A stretch of DNA of 64,000 bases from the NCBI RefSeq assembly GCF_009017415.1, contig NC_092410.1:2976001-3040000 (forward strand), in the 5' to 3' direction. A program made the position numbers and the translations under genes. This document shows positions 22,001 through 34,003 of the stretch, in pieces (within the stretch, counting starts at the first letter, position 1; each line of letters opens with the position of its first letter). The DNA is from Aspergillus flavus. Lineage: Eukaryota; Ascomycota; Eurotiomycetes; Eurotiales; Aspergillaceae. Under the pieces are notes generated by a model. It saw only the letters and a program-made list of their open reading frames with translations. It was not told the DNA's origin and did not search any database.

Positions 22001-23794
22001 TTGGGTTGCATGGATGAAACAGGGCTTCTCCAGGGGTACTTTCACGATAAGGTTCCGGGCAATGACGCTTCAGTCGAAGAAAAGACTGCTGCCCTGCCTG
22101 AAATCTTTGTCCAGGTATCTCGCCCGGAAGCCGACAAAAAGTCTGAGGTAATTGAAGGGGTCTGTATCCTTGCCCGTAACCCTTCCCTCCACCCGGGTGA
22201 CATCCGTGTCGTGAGAGCAGTCAATGTTCCCCAGTTGCGCCATCTTCAAGACGTGGTTGTCTTGCCGCAGACGGGCGATCGAGATATAGCAAGCATGTGC
22301 TCAGGCGGAGATTTGGATGGCGATGATTACATCGTCATCTGGGATCAGGACCTATTGCCCAAGGACTGGTTTCGTGAGCCTATGAAGTATACTAGCAACA
22401 AAGCTCAGGACCTTGATAGGGATGTGACAGTCAACGACATAACCTCCTTCTTTGTCACATACATGAAGAATGATTTTCTTCCTAGGATTGCCCATGCCCA
22501 TCTTGCCTTGGCTGACTTCCTCGAAGATGGTGTCAACGAAGAGAAGTGCATCCGGCTAGCCCAGCTACATTCCGACGCAGTCGATTACAACAAGACAGGC
22601 ATCCCGGCCATATTGACACGCAACCTTGAGCCTCGTAAGTGGCCACACTTCATGGAGAAATTCAACAAGCCCAAAGACAGGATCTACCACTCAAACAAAA
22701 TCCTGGGCCAGCTGTATGACGCTGTTGAGCGAATTGACTTCGTCCCCAGCCTCGAAATGCCCTTTGACAAGCGGCTCCTTAACTGTGAGATTGAGGTCCC
22801 GGATGACCTACTCACATTCGCGAAGAACCTCAAAGGACAATATGATGACGCAATGCGCCGAATTATGGCACAGCACGAGATCAAAACGGAATTCGAAATC
22901 TGGTCTACATTTGTCCTCGGCCACGCCAACACAAGCAAGGATTATAAATTTCATGAAGAGATAGGTGCAATCTCCGCTACACTCCGCGATACATTCAAAA
23001 AACAATGCTACGAGAAGGTCGGAGGCCGCAATTTTGACCAGCTTGCCCCTCTAGCCCTCGCTATGTACCGCGTCACCAACGAGGAGATGTCCGATGCGCT
23101 TAATAAGTACCGTGCTGAAAACTCGACGACAGGCAATAAATTCTTCCATAAACCAACGCCCAAAATAGATCAGTTGCCTCTGATCAGCTTCCCATGGATT
23201 TTCCCACATATCCTAGGAAAGATTGCGCTGGGGCATTTTGAAGTCCCGGGAGGCATCCCTGTTGTCGATAACGACCCCTTTGGTCTGTTCACTGATGACC
23301 TGGACCCTACCTCTCCCCTCCCCTGTCGTTGTAGTATAGTCCCAGCTGCCTCTATGCCTCTGAGCTTCAGTGATAATGTCGAGTCTTTGGAGCAACTTCT
23401 TGATTTTGGGCTCTCAACCTCTGGGCCACATGAGCTGGCTTCGTCCACTGATGCGGCGCTGTCAGACGTTCCTATCGAAGCAGATTTAAGCTTGCTGGAC
23501 TTCAGTGATATCCCCAAGTACAGTCAGTCTCCGAGTTGCAACTGTAGTACTGGTGGTGGGTGCGTCATACAGAGTATGGATACTACCACTCCTGCCATGG
23601 CTGTTGACACCATACAGCGCAGCGGCAGTCCCAGCGGTGGCAGCACTGGCGGTGGGTGTGTTGTTCAAAGTGCGGACGTGTCCAATAGCACATTCAACGA
23701 AGTTGTAAGCGAGAAATGGGTTGAAATAGTCGAGGAGGAGGACGATCTCAAGCCTACTGCTCTTGATAAGCTAAACGAACTGCTAGGGTTCTAA
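19074..23794 (+). CDS. RNA-dependent RNA polymerase (RNAi type)
   Basis: Four exons (19074-19705, 19762-19918, 19972-20440, 20496-23794) encode 1518 residues. It belongs to the eukaryotic RdRP family (PF05183-type), which makes double-stranded RNA from single-stranded templates for Dicer in quelling or meiotic silencing. After a Ser/Arg-rich, probably disordered N terminus (residues 1-160) comes an RRM-like segment (VAVNLFNLPREINTRILWQ). The catalytic core includes GNSQFREHGAYFF, SDGVGRIS, RLGGCKGMLAV and the active-site motif CSGGDLDGDDYIVIWD near residue 1025, with all three aspartates present. The layout and RRM-like start resemble the SAD-1/Rdp1 branch more than QDE-1, by eye. The C-terminal tail holds two copies of STGGGCV(I/V)QS. 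The first ATG was used; Met at MSHNRRGNRSRDF (near 19421) is an alternative start. Core identity is secure, clade moderate. Confidence 0.92.
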
Positions 23795-24078
23795 AAAGGG
23801 TGAGAAGCATAGTTGCGCACGTGAAGAAAGACTGGCGACTTCTGTTGCATTCGGGTGAGATATTGATATTGCTGGAACCATCGTCAATATGAACTATCGT
23901 ACCATAGGAGGATGATAATACACAGTAATTGAGCAAATTAACAAACACGATCTTATGACTACATTACCCATACCACCGGTTCCCAGGGAATCCTCATAGA
24001 TAAACACCAAAACTTCCCTCTAGTGACCAACGCCTCGTTTCTTGATAGGTTGCGCAATAACAGTCATCTACCCCTACT

Positions 24079-27000
24079 CTACCATTCTAGCTCACTCTCA
24101 CTCTTATCCTGCAATAACTTGATCACGGGGTCCAAAACGGCCTTAGTATGCCTCCAATTAGCCACATATCTAGTCCTCGAATAGAAAACAGGACAATCCT
24201 TGCTATCACACTTCACCTCATCACCAAACGGAACACCCATACAAGACCGGCAAACACGCAGAAGATCAGAAACGCTCTTCTCCGCATGTCGTTGGCGAGT
24301 AACCAAATCAAGCAAAGAGATATGCGGCTGTCGTATGCACTCAGCACAGACCGGAACATCAGTATCATCCAGCTTGGCTTTGCAGACGATACAGGTTGAA
24401 GATTTCATATATGATTCAAGGGTAGTCTTTCTGGCGTCCTTGCCGGTAGAAGTTACCGTTCCTTCTACCCGGCGAATACGTTGCACTTTGGGCATTTCAT
24501 CATACCACTGGCGGACGTTGGCGCCCACGAGGTTGAAGATTCGTTCTAGAGGCGGGATGATGTTCTTAGTAATGTAGTATTCGGCATCGAGTTCTAATTG
24601 TGCATCATGTAGGAGTGTCTCGGGTGGTACGCAGCGGTCGATCAACCTTGAACCTGGAGCACCTGTTACGACGACGTAAGGTACTCGTTCTCCATACTGG
24701 GGCTCTAGACGGGGATCTTCGAGCATTTTCTTGGTGCTAATTAAGGCGCCCGGGGGAGGTAGGCCTCGCTCGCTATATGTGCCGAGCTTTACTTCTCTAG
24801 CGAAGCAGAAGTCTTGAATGGAGACTCGTCCTTGGAGGATCTTCGTGCACTGTTTCTGGAAGTAGCGTTTCACTTGGCTTAGATCTGCCGTGCGGAAGAG
24901 GAGCTTCAGGGCCTTTTCTTCGATCTTCTGCTCGGCTGGTGTGCCGTCTCGGCGGACTGTTTCGATACCCTTTGCGTCGAACTCGGGTTCTTTCTGGTCT
25001 CTGTGCTCGTATTTGAAGCCGACGTAGCGTTTCTTGGCTAGAAGAACGCATGGGTGGTAGACTTTTTCGAACTTGAGTTTGACTGGCGAGGGGTTCGTTT
25101 CTGTTACGGCTTTGGCGATTTCTTCGCCGATGTCGAAGGCTTCGTCGCGAGTGCGTCCTTTGAGGTAGACGAAGAGACTGTCTGTGTCTCCGTATACGAC
25201 CTCGGCGCCCCAGCGCTCTACAGAATGGATCAGGGCAATGGCTTTTTCTAGTGTCTCTCGCCCCGATTGGACGATGCTGTCTGCTATTTCGGAACAGGGC
25301 ATTCGCCCTGAAAATGATGCTGATGTGTAGCCGTACGTGACGTTCGCTATTAATTTGAGGGCGAGTTGTCTGTTGTTGAGAAGACGTTGCAGCGCCTTGT
25401 CGTCCTTGTCCATCTTCATTCCGGTCTTGACCATGACCCGTGTCTCGAGGATCTCGGCGAGCATCCTTGCGAGCAGCGATCTACGTACTTCGGGCTTCGC
25501 GTACATCATGCCGTTTGGTGCGATGTTGATCTTGTCCTTGAATAGTTCTAGCAGTCGTGGCTGTCTTTGGTATTCTGTAAATCCCATCTTGTCTCGGCCT
25601 CGCCATTGATGTACTCGTCCCAGGAAGGTCGAGTAGCAGTAATTATAGGCAATCATGATGCTAGGATACAGTGATTGGAAATCCAAGACTATGAGGGGAC
25701 TGGTATAGAAGTCACTCTGGGGTTCCATTACCAATGGAAGACATTCGAGAGCATTTTGCTGGCCAACTTGTTTCTTGCTCGGTGAAACGAGTAGGAAGTT
25801 CTCGGGTTTTGCAATCCGGAACATCAAAGACTCGACTTTGAACTGGGAACCTCGAGAAAACACCGAGTAGAAGTCGATGCCTAGCAGTCGTGCCTGCTCA
25901 CTGATTCTCGGTACTAGCTCATTTGATTCTAGGATCTCAAGATTCATTTGCACTCGAGAGACGAAATAGTCGACGACTTTCATTAGATCGCGAGGCTTTC
26001 CACTCTGGTACCATTCAGTGAGATCGCGAAACGAGTAATGAGGTATTCGTCGATGCAATAGGTGGAATACGACGTTCTCCATGCTATATTGAAGCAGGTT
26101 CAGCTCACTCCTCATGGCTCGCCAGATATTGATCATATGTCGTCCGCTTACTCGAATGGAAGATGTGTGGTTGAATCCCCATCGGTCAGCATCCTTACCA
26201 AATCTGCCGTGCGCCTGTGACTTCACTCTCGATAGTTCGTCACATATGTCAAAATCATACTTCTTTCTAGCTCTCTCAATCACGTATCCCCAAGAGCCGT
26301 TGTGAACTTCATACCCGGTGATAATGTCTGGGTCATACAGTCTAACAAGATCCACTAGTCTGTTAATCAAGTCCAGCTCCGTTGGCTCATGTTCCAAGTC
26401 GATTCTCAAAGCCTTAGAAAGCGTTTCTTCGGGTTTGTCATATTCACCCTGAAATACCATACCAACACGGACACCCGAAAGGTGACTATTAACGTCGAGA
26501 TCCTCGTCATCTGACTGTATACACCAAGAGATGCAGGATATCTCATCCTCTTCTGGGTTTGGGGCAAGTACTCCACGCGTATTAACATGAACCTCTAAGC
26601 TCATTATGCTCATATACTGGGTCTGATGTTCGACACTAGTAGACCTTCCTTTCTGTGAATACTTAAATCCATATTCGTTCTTTTGCGTTGGGCCCTCGAT
26701 CTGTGAGAGGACGTTAAGCTTTGTGTTCGGTTCGTGTAAATGCCTCTCTGGCTGCACAGTTTCAGCCTTCGGTTCTTGTTGTCTGCTCTCGAACCACTGT
26801 ATAACTTCGGAGCGGCTTGGCGGCACAGGGGCGAACTCCCACACTCTAGAGGTACAAGACTCCCTGAGATGCTGGTCAATTTGCTCTTGCTCTTGTCTAT
26901 CTCTTAGTATCGAAGTTTGTTCGCCAAGCATCGCAGGTGACCGGCCGGTGGGATCAAAGTCAGGGAGATAATGTATCCCACTGCCTTGTAAGCGGAATTC

Positions 27001-29244
27001 CCTGCCTGCATAGTCTCGTGGACGATCTGGCACATCACCCTGGTCACTGTAATGGGCTTTGTCATAGATAACAGCCGGATAGTCATAATCGCTAAGGGTA
27101 GACAACACCTCACTAGGACTGGGGCAGGGGCGCCGTAAACAGCATATCCGCGTGTTCTGTGGTATGTTGAAAGTTTCATAGATCATCGGTGCCATCACTG
27201 ATAGAAAAGAGCTTGATTCATTGGACTTGCTTTCTGTGGACAACACTAGTAATGGCAGCGAGCTCTTATCTTCGCTCGCATCTTCCGAAGCGTCTATATT
27301 GGGTTCGGCTAAGTCCGCTAACTCCCGCGTTACCTTTGAAGGACCACCATCCTGGCTGAAGCGCAAGATAGTCATGGGGTCGTTTGGATCCTTGACGACT
27401 GGAAAACTGAGCCTGCTGTTCTGTCCGCTGCCTTTGGGATAACCCCTTGATTGTGTAAGAGGCTGTGACTGCGAAGGCGAACCCTTAGATGGTTCATGCC
27501 TAGGATCCATATCCTCGAATTTGACATTGGAAGATCGATCACCTTCATGTTGAACCCATTCTTCATTATGATGTTCCGAATTTTGGACGCGACTTTTCGG
27601 GGCGTACTTCGGCCGCTTGTTAAAGTGGACATGATCAATTACTTCACTTTCTGAACGCTTGAGGGTTCTCTCTGCCCTCCGTATGTCCTCTCTGATCTTC
27701 GCCTGGCTATTGATATGTTCCAGCTGACCTTGTGCATAAGAGTTAGTACGATGTCTGCTTGAAGAGCCTTCTGTCCGGTCGAAGAATGGCTTATAATCGG
27801 TGGAAGTGTGAGCCAGGGGCGCATTCGGCTCTCGGTGTTCGTCAAAGGGTAGCTCAGAAAATACATCTGCCAGAGGGTCGTCAAAAACATCTCTTTCCTC
27901 TTCATCGTTACCTTCCGAGAAAAGATCGGCAATGTTATCGTCATCTGAACAGTATGAGTCGTTATCGGACGCTACAGGTAAGGCCGCATTTTCATCAGTA
28001 TAGGCACCTTCATTCGCAGATTCACCTATTTCGAGATCCTGAGGTGCTTGTAAACCCGGGAAGTTATTGTTGTCGGGATAAAGATCCTCAACACTCTCTA
28101 ATACAGTCTTGACATCTTTCCCGAGGGGGTCCTGTACGAGAAAATCATCGACATTAACGTCGCCACCACCATATTGACGCCTTTCCTCAGCGACTGCACG
28201 GAGCGTCAACTGACGATATTCCTCCTCATGGATCCACTCTCCTTTATACTGTTCCCTTGTAGCAGCTGATAGCGAAACTAGCTCCTCGGGGTCAAACGGG
28301 CTACTGTCAGGATCAGCTAGTCCCAGACGTTTCTTTCGCCTGTGTGTCTCATCCTTCCACAGTCCTTCCATGCTCGGAACAAGTTTTTCATTCTGGTCGA
28401 CTGGCTTCAGAAACTCCGTAAAATCATGATGTATAGGTCTCTCGCGGACTTCAAGACGATTCAAGATATCTTGCACGCAAATATCCACTTCTAGGGGACA
28501 GTGACTTTGCTTCGGGAGTTCTGACGCATCCGAGATACTATCTGGTTGTATAGATCGATCATGCCAGCGATGCGATAGATTAGTCAATTCGAGATACTCT
28601 GGTACTGGAGATCGAAACTTGACTTTGCTACACTTCATATACGCACAGCCGTACAAACTATAATCACACATCCATTGCGGGATATATTGTAAGTGGCTTT
28701 CGTAAGGCTGCAAAGAACGCTTCAGTATAGCTCCTTGAAGCAATAGGTCCGCTACTCTTGTCGTATAGATAGGGCTGAGAAGATAGACCTTGAAGAAGAA
28801 ACGATAGCCGACATGATAGCCATAGAAGGGGACGCCCTTTACTAGGGTAATATGAGCAACAAAGGCGGCCTTCTTATCATATGCATTGCGACGATAGCTT
28901 AAAGCCAATGCGTGGTCAATTGAGATGTGCAGATCCCTAATAGCACGGCGGACTATATACCAGTTTAGCCTGTATTGTTATCAGGCTAAGATACGCTAGA
29001 TAGACAAACCTTCTTCTGGGCTTAAATCACCGTCGTATGGGACATAAAGGTACGGAAACGCGCCGTGAACATGGACGCATACTCTTTGGCCTGTTTCCGT
29101 AGCGCCGAATATCCTAATTACAGGCACTTTGGGTCTATCATATTTCTCGGTTGATGGATCCCTGTAAGGAAACGGAGGATCAAATTCGGATGGGGCGGCT
29201 TGGTAATGATCCACGCAATTAAGGCGCACTTGAAAAGGCTCCAT
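24079..29244 (-). CDS. rev3: DNA polymerase zeta catalytic subunit Rev3
   Basis: Two exons (29244-29010 and 28952-24079, intron 57 nt) encode 1702 residues, within the fungal Rev3 range. This B-family polymerase extends past DNA lesions and is responsible for much damage-induced mutagenesis. The N terminus starts MEPFQVRLNCVDHYQ as in the family, and residues about 170-700 are long, acidic and poorly conserved. Polymerase motif A (LDFQSLYPSIMIAYN) is near residue 1165, motif B (KLIANVTYGYTSASFSGRMP) follows, and motif C (YGDTDSLF) is near 1332, with catalytic aspartates intact. The C terminus has two Cys clusters, CIVC...CAEC (about 1600) and CRSC...CDSKDC (about 1645); the second binds an iron-sulfur cluster and the accessory subunits in yeast. 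It converges on the RNA polymerase gene with 284 bp between. Identification is secure. Confidence 0.95.
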
Positions 29245-29611
29245 CGGTTGCGTGTTTGACAGCGCAAGCTGTCAGCGACATGACCAGCGTGTATACAGTG
29301 AACTCATGTCACCCGTGCTGGCACTCTACTGGCGTCGCCATCCGGAATGTCAAGTTAATTGAAGTCGACTGGAACCATGACGTGTAGCAGCCACTCAAAG
29401 TTACGCGCCTCCCAAGCGCGGACAAAACACCAGGTCACGTGCACTTTATCAAGCCTATCGGGCGATCTTCCAAACTCAAGCAACGGTCTTACTCTTGCGC
29501 GGCAAAGTGCAGGCCGTCGAACAGGTTCTCGCTCGTTTCACGGCTTCGATCGCAATACAGATAATTCGATAGTGCTCTGATCTATTACACCTTTCGAGGT
29601 ACACTATCACC
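29245..29611. promoter_or_regulatory. Shared divergent promoter of Rev3 and Slu7 genes
   Basis: Only 367 bp separate the two start codons, so both promoters must overlap here. A 7-bp inverted repeat, TGACAGC-gcaa-GCTGTCA, lies at 29257-29274, just upstream of the Rev3 start. No coding region was seen. Confidence 0.6.
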
Positions 29612-31024
29612 ATGTCGTCGCGAAAGCCCGCTGATGTGGCGTCAAAGGAGCGCAATGAATATATTCCATCTTTCATCTCAAAAAAGCCGTTCTATATAGA
29701 TGACGATTCCACAAACGATTACCTAGAGCATCAACGTCTACAGAAACAGACCACAGAGCAGTCGAAATGGTATGAGCGCGGAAAGCGTGCCGGTCCAGCT
29801 GCGACAAAGTATCGGAAAGGCGCGTGTGAGAACTGTGGCGCGATGACTCACAAAACAAAGGAATGCCTTAGTCGGCCTCGGAAGCAGGGTGCGAAGTGGA
29901 CTGGCAAAGATATTCAGGCCGACGAGGTGGTGCAGAACATTGATATGGGTTGGGATGCCAAAAGAGATCGATGGAACGGATACGATGCCAGCGAATATCG
30001 CCAAGTGGTAGAAGAGTACGAAGAGCTAGAAAAGCTCAAACGAGTAACCGGACAAAAAAAGATTACAGATGGTGAAGATGAGGAAGGAGGTGCGGAAGAA
30101 GAGGCACGGTATGCGGAAGAATCTGATATGGGAAGACAGCAAAGCACGGCTACTCGCAATCTACGTATTCGAGAAGACACTGCGAAATATTTGCTAAACC
30201 TCGATCTTGACTCGGCCAAGTATGATCCCAAGACACGACGGATGGTGGATATGGGCGCTCAAGAAGATCAAGCTGCAGCACTTGTTGCTGAGGAAAATTT
30301 CGTTCGCGCTTCTGGCGATGCGGCCGAGTTTGAGAAAGCTCAAAAATATGCTTGGGAAGCTCAGGAAAGCGGACAGAAGATTCATTTGCAAGCAAATCCG
30401 ACGTCTGGAGAAATCTTACGGAAGAAAGAACAGGCAGATACTGAAGCTAAACGTCAGGCCCAGCGTAAAGCGCTTCTGGAGAAATATGGCGGTGAGGAGC
30501 ATCTGACTCCGACACCGCTACGAGATACAATGGTCGTTGAAAACGAAAGATTCGTTGAGTATGACGAGACCGGGGCGATTAAGGGCGCACCGAAGAAAGC
30601 CGCCAAATCAAAGTACCCGGAGGATATACTCACCAACAACCACACTTCCGTATGGGGCAGCTGGTGGCACAACTTTGAATGGGGATATGCTTGCTGTTAC
30701 TCCACGGTGAAGAACAGTTACTGCACCGGTGAAGATGGAAAGAGGGCATTCGAAGAGGCAGATAAGATGTTGATGCTAGAAGCCGACGTTGGAGCAGATG
30801 AGCAACCTGAAGCTGAAACCGAAGATGCAGCAGGACATTTGAACCAAGAGCAGGACATTGACGATAGGAGAGCAGATGATTCCGGCACCAAGTCAAAAAA
30901 GAGGACGTTGATGGAGGTGCAATCTGGTATTACCGAGGAGGAGTTGGAGTCGTATAAAAAAACCCGTCTCGCCGCAGATGATCCTATGGCTAAGTTCATA
31001 GGGAACGACATCCTTGAACAGTAA
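29612..31024 (+). CDS. slu7: Pre-mRNA-splicing factor Slu7
   Basis: A single uninterrupted frame of 470 codons. Slu7 acts in the second catalytic step of splicing, helping select the 3' splice site, and works in the nucleus with Prp18. The N terminus ([18 protein letters not shown]) is the conserved Slu7 opening. A CCHC zinc knuckle follows at about residues 72-85 ([14 protein letters not shown]). The central block ([23 protein letters not shown]) and the region with [14 protein letters not shown] sequence ([20 protein letters not shown], about 340-360) are diagnostic. The C-terminal third is acidic and Glu/Ala-rich. The ATG at 29612 is supported by conservation right from the start. Absence of introns in a gene this long is notable beside its intron-containing neighbours. 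Identification is secure. Confidence 0.95.
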   Translation: MSSRKPADVASKERNEYIPSFISKKPFYIDDDSTNDYLEHQRLQKQTTEQSKWYERGKRAGPAATKYRKGACENCGAMTHKTKECLSRPRKQGAKWTGKDIQADEVVQNIDMGWDAKRDRWNGYDASEYRQVVEEYEELEKLKRVTGQKKITDGEDEEGGAEEEARYAEESDMGRQQSTATRNLRIREDTAKYLLNLDLDSAKYDPKTRRMVDMGAQEDQAAALVAEENFVRASGDAAEFEKAQKYAWEAQESGQKIHLQANPTSGEILRKKEQADTEAKRQAQRKALLEKYGGEEHLTPTPLRDTMVVENERFVEYDETGAIKGAPKKAAKSKYPEDILTNNHTSVWGSWWHNFEWGYACCYSTVKNSYCTGEDGKRAFEEADKMLMLEADVGADEQPEAETEDAAGHLNQEQDIDDRRADDSGTKSKKRTLMEVQSGITEEELESYKKTRLAADDPMAKFIGNDILEQ

Positions 31025-31627
31025 ACTATACGATTCCCTCCCAGCCTTCTTCAATTCTACTTAGTCATTTACAGCAGTTCAATATGGGGCGCCGGGCGCT
31101 TTTGATGAAATACCCTGTAAACAGTGTATAATATAATCCGTTACCTTATGTGGCTATTTTCAAGATCGTCGAGGAGAATAGAAAAATAAATAAGAAAGAA
31201 GAAAACATTTGTGAATACAAAACGAGGTTCAAGTTTGCTGTCCTGTTCTCTAAAAGTCCATCCAGATTCTAGCTATACTCGAGGTATGCCGGAAAGGATA
31301 CCTTAAATCGACACTAATACCATATCAGTATTAGTCTAAATATTTGGGTGGAGACGATGGTACATCATGTGATATATGGTTCCCTTTGGAGGATGCGGAA
31401 TCACGGGACCAGGGCACAAGCCCTGGTGACACACACTCGCTAAGCGGCAGGCGCCCCAGATCTCAGCGCGCAACTTCCGATACGCCTAGCGACGACGACA
31501 ACGACAACCAGCCCTTCAGCGGAATCGCCAGGTAGGTCACTAGCCCCCATATGATTTCAGAGCGCAGGATTTTGTGACGGACAATTTTTGCTGACATTTC
31601 TCGTGTTCTGCAGTTCCATAATTCAAG
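31025..31627. other. Slu7 3' flank and L37 promoter/leader
   Basis: This 600-bp spacer includes the promoter and 5' leader of the ribosomal L37 gene. A likely leader intron lies at 31532-31613 (GTAGGT to CTGCAG, with a GCTGAC branch-like site), entered separately. The frame at 31344-31535 overlaps the probable leader and has no family resemblance. Confidence 0.5.
31532..31613 (+). other. Probable 5'-leader intron of the L37 gene
   Basis: Donor CCAG|GTAGGT, branch-like GCTGAC and acceptor TTCTGCAG give an 82-nt intron ending 14 nt before the L37 start codon. Leader introns are common in fungal ribosomal protein genes. No transcript evidence is available here. Confidence 0.45.
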
Positions 31628-32241
31628 ATGAGTACGTACAATCTCGATATCCCATCCGAACAGCAGCATCTGCTTCGACGCCGACAAGACTTTGCAGACT
31701 GACACCGATTACAGCGAAGGGTACCTCCAGCTTTGGCAAGCGCCACAACAAGACTCACACTCTCTGCAGGCGTTGTGGTCAGTATTTCATCAATCCGAAT
31801 TGTTGCCCGACAAAATTTGCCGATCTCTATAGGGGATACAGCTAGGAAGGTCGGGAGGAATATTGGTGTTCAGATAGGCTAACCGGTTGCGATCTACGTT
31901 TGGGATATTCAGGCCGCCGCTCTTTCCACGTCCAGAAGTCGACATGTGCCAACTGCGGTTACCCCTCCGCTAAGGTTCGCAAGTGTACGGTTCCCCGAAT
32001 TATACCTTAAGTCCTGTCCCTTTGCATAGCCGACCATGGATCTACTGGGAGATGTGCTGTGATAGTGAGGAGTGTGAGGCTTACGAATTTTCTTGGAACA
32101 GACAACTGGAGCGAGAAGGCCAAGCGCCGCAAGACCACCGGTACCGGCCGCATGAGGCACCTCAAGGAGGTTCACCGTCGCTTCAAGAACGGCTTCCAGA
32201 CCGGCACCCCCAAGGGCGCTCGTGGCCCCGAGAGCCAGTAA
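31628..32241 (+). CDS. rpl37: 60S ribosomal protein L37 (eL37)
   Basis: Four exons (31628-31631, 31715-31777, 31913-31984, 32102-32241) encode 92 residues, the exact family size. The first coding exon is only four bases (ATGA), and the frame is restored at each junction. The protein starts [19 protein letters not shown] and carries the four zinc-binding cysteines C19, C22, C34 and C37 (CRRC...CANC). It then has the basic tail [20 protein letters not shown] and ends GARGPESQ. It is a structural part of the large ribosomal subunit. The second intron donor is GTCAGT and the intron is 135 nt, longer than most here. Identification is secure even though no single frame shows the whole protein. Confidence 0.95.
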
Positions 32242-32739
32242 ATCAATCCCGACGTCGCGTTTTCGTTCTCGGAGGCTGGAGAGGGCTGGTATGATAAGGC
32301 CTGGCATTTGAAGTAGCCGAGTTTCAATGCAAGGCGAAAAAAGACGCTTTCCCCTGGAGTTGGTGTTGGGATGGTCTTTCCTTTTGCCGTCATAGCATGT
32401 TTATCCTAGAATAACGACGACAAATGAAAGACGGAAAATTTCTTGGGGTCTTCGAAAGGGAGTATCAAAAGGGAAAGCATGCATGAATTTCCTTGTTTAT
32501 GGCTGGCGAATATCCCATGTCCGGGCAGATACAATATTGAGATAAACTCCAATGTGATCTGTCTACCCGCGTTCACGCACTTCACGCAGCGTAAGAGCTT
32601 TTCTCTTGCTCTATAGACCGGTTTCAGCCGGATCACTTAAGTTAGGTCATGAGATTGCGGCAATGTCATATTGCAGAGCCCTTTGTATCTCCATGCGCCT
32701 CAACGCCAGTATTGGATATATGGACACATTCTATCATAT
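32242..32739. other. Convergent intergenic region
   Basis: About 500 bp between the 3' ends of the L37 and Elp6 genes. No coding frame, RNA gene or repeat is convincing; it presumably holds both 3' untranslated regions. Confidence 0.5.
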
Positions 32740-34003
32740 CTATTCCCCTCTGCCAAACACGCTGACGCCTCCATCCCTCTGCACGAAGTATAATACTTCT
32801 CTCTCCTCCCAGCTGCCCTCTGCGCCTGCCTCATTTTGTCCCCACGCACCTCCTTTGCTGACCCTTAGCACACCGCTTACATCCCTAGCGGCACCGGTCT
32901 CCAGATTACGGAGTTGCATGACCATCTGGGCCCTGTGGGCCGACCCTATAGCGAACGCTGCATGCTCAGTTTCCAACGGTGTTGCCGGTTGGGGAGCCGA
33001 GGCAGATGCATTATGTATCAACGGTGAATCGGAGGAGAGTGTCAAGATCGTTGCATGGGTATTCTGCCGGTTTGGTTAGCAGGAGTATTCATATATCGTG
33101 ACGGGGGCTCCTCCAGTGACCAGCACGCACCTGTTGTAATCCCATGACCCAGTCTCCCATCTCCGTAGCCCCAATACCTTTACTCGGACCCGTAGCCGCA
33201 AGTAGCAAATCTGGTTGATCGAGGATCAATAGAACCTCGGGTTCATCTGCCTCGCCAGGTATAGGAGCCTTCAATTGTTTGATTACTGTAGCGATGTCTC
33301 TTTCGAGGGCGTCAAGAGCTGCGGTGCCATTGCCCGATAGGTGCAGTCGTTTGACTGGTCCGATTTCCCTTGAAGCTGGGTTTGTACTGACATTGCCCGG
33401 CCGCGGGACAGGTTGCGGGGTTCGCGCTGGCACAGGGCTCGGCTGGGATCGTACGGGAAGCACTGTTCGAGGAGCGGCGGTACCAGGGAATGATGGTCGA
33501 GGGGTTGCTGTGGCAGTTGTGGGATTGTAAAATAGTTCAGATAGTCCATCGACGAATGCGAATTGGCGCTTGTCTGTGAGACGTGCAAGGTCCAAGCCCT
33601 AGTACGTTGTCAATATTCATAACCATGTACGAAGTGAATAAAAAATTTATCGAGGAGGTTCAAAGCGCCAGACAAAACCCCACCTAATTCAAACTTCAAA
33701 GCCACAATAGAAGATACACATGGAGGGGTAGAAACTCACCAGTCTTTTCGCTTCGGATCTCCAAAATTCCCAGCCCCGCAGAAAACTCACAAGCACAACT
33801 TTTCTATTCTTCACCCCCTCGCTTCCATTCAGTCCAAACGCTGTCTCAGAATTCGAAGGCGCACTCAGCGCCGCATAGAGGAAGCGTAACACTAGCCAAT
33901 TCCCCGTTGCGCCTAGTACGGAGGATAGGACTGTGAGAGACGATTGCGGTAGAGAAGATACGTAGGGCGCAAGGAGGGGTGGGAGGGGTGGTTGAGCGGG
34001 CAT
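32740..34003 (-). CDS. elp6: Elongator complex subunit Elp6
   Basis: Three exons (34003-33740, 33598-33131, 33063-32740) encode 351 residues. Elp6 is one of three RecA-fold subunits (Elp4-Elp5-Elp6) that form a hexameric ring on Elongator and bind tRNA during wobble-uridine modification. Supporting segments are the start PPLLAPYVSSLPQSSLTVLS with GNWLVLRFLYAAL, a central core EVLLILDQPDLLLAATG, and the C-terminal LSSDSPLIHN, EHAAFAIGSAHRAQMVMQLR and SGVLRVSKGG stretches that I associate with fungal Elp6. As expected for this subunit there is no Walker A motif. Residues about 110-170 are a Pro/Thr-rich insertion (TATATPRPSFPGTAAPR) likely to be a flexible loop. Introns have acceptors TACTAG and CCGGCAG. 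Confidence in family is good. Confidence 0.85.

Noticed and set aside
31344..31535. 63-codon plus-strand frame before L37
   Set aside because: It overlaps the probable L37 leader and ends at its likely leader intron; no independent support.
32606..33079. 157-codon plus-strand frame
   Set aside because: It lies antisense to the last Elp6 exon, whose protein clearly matches the family.
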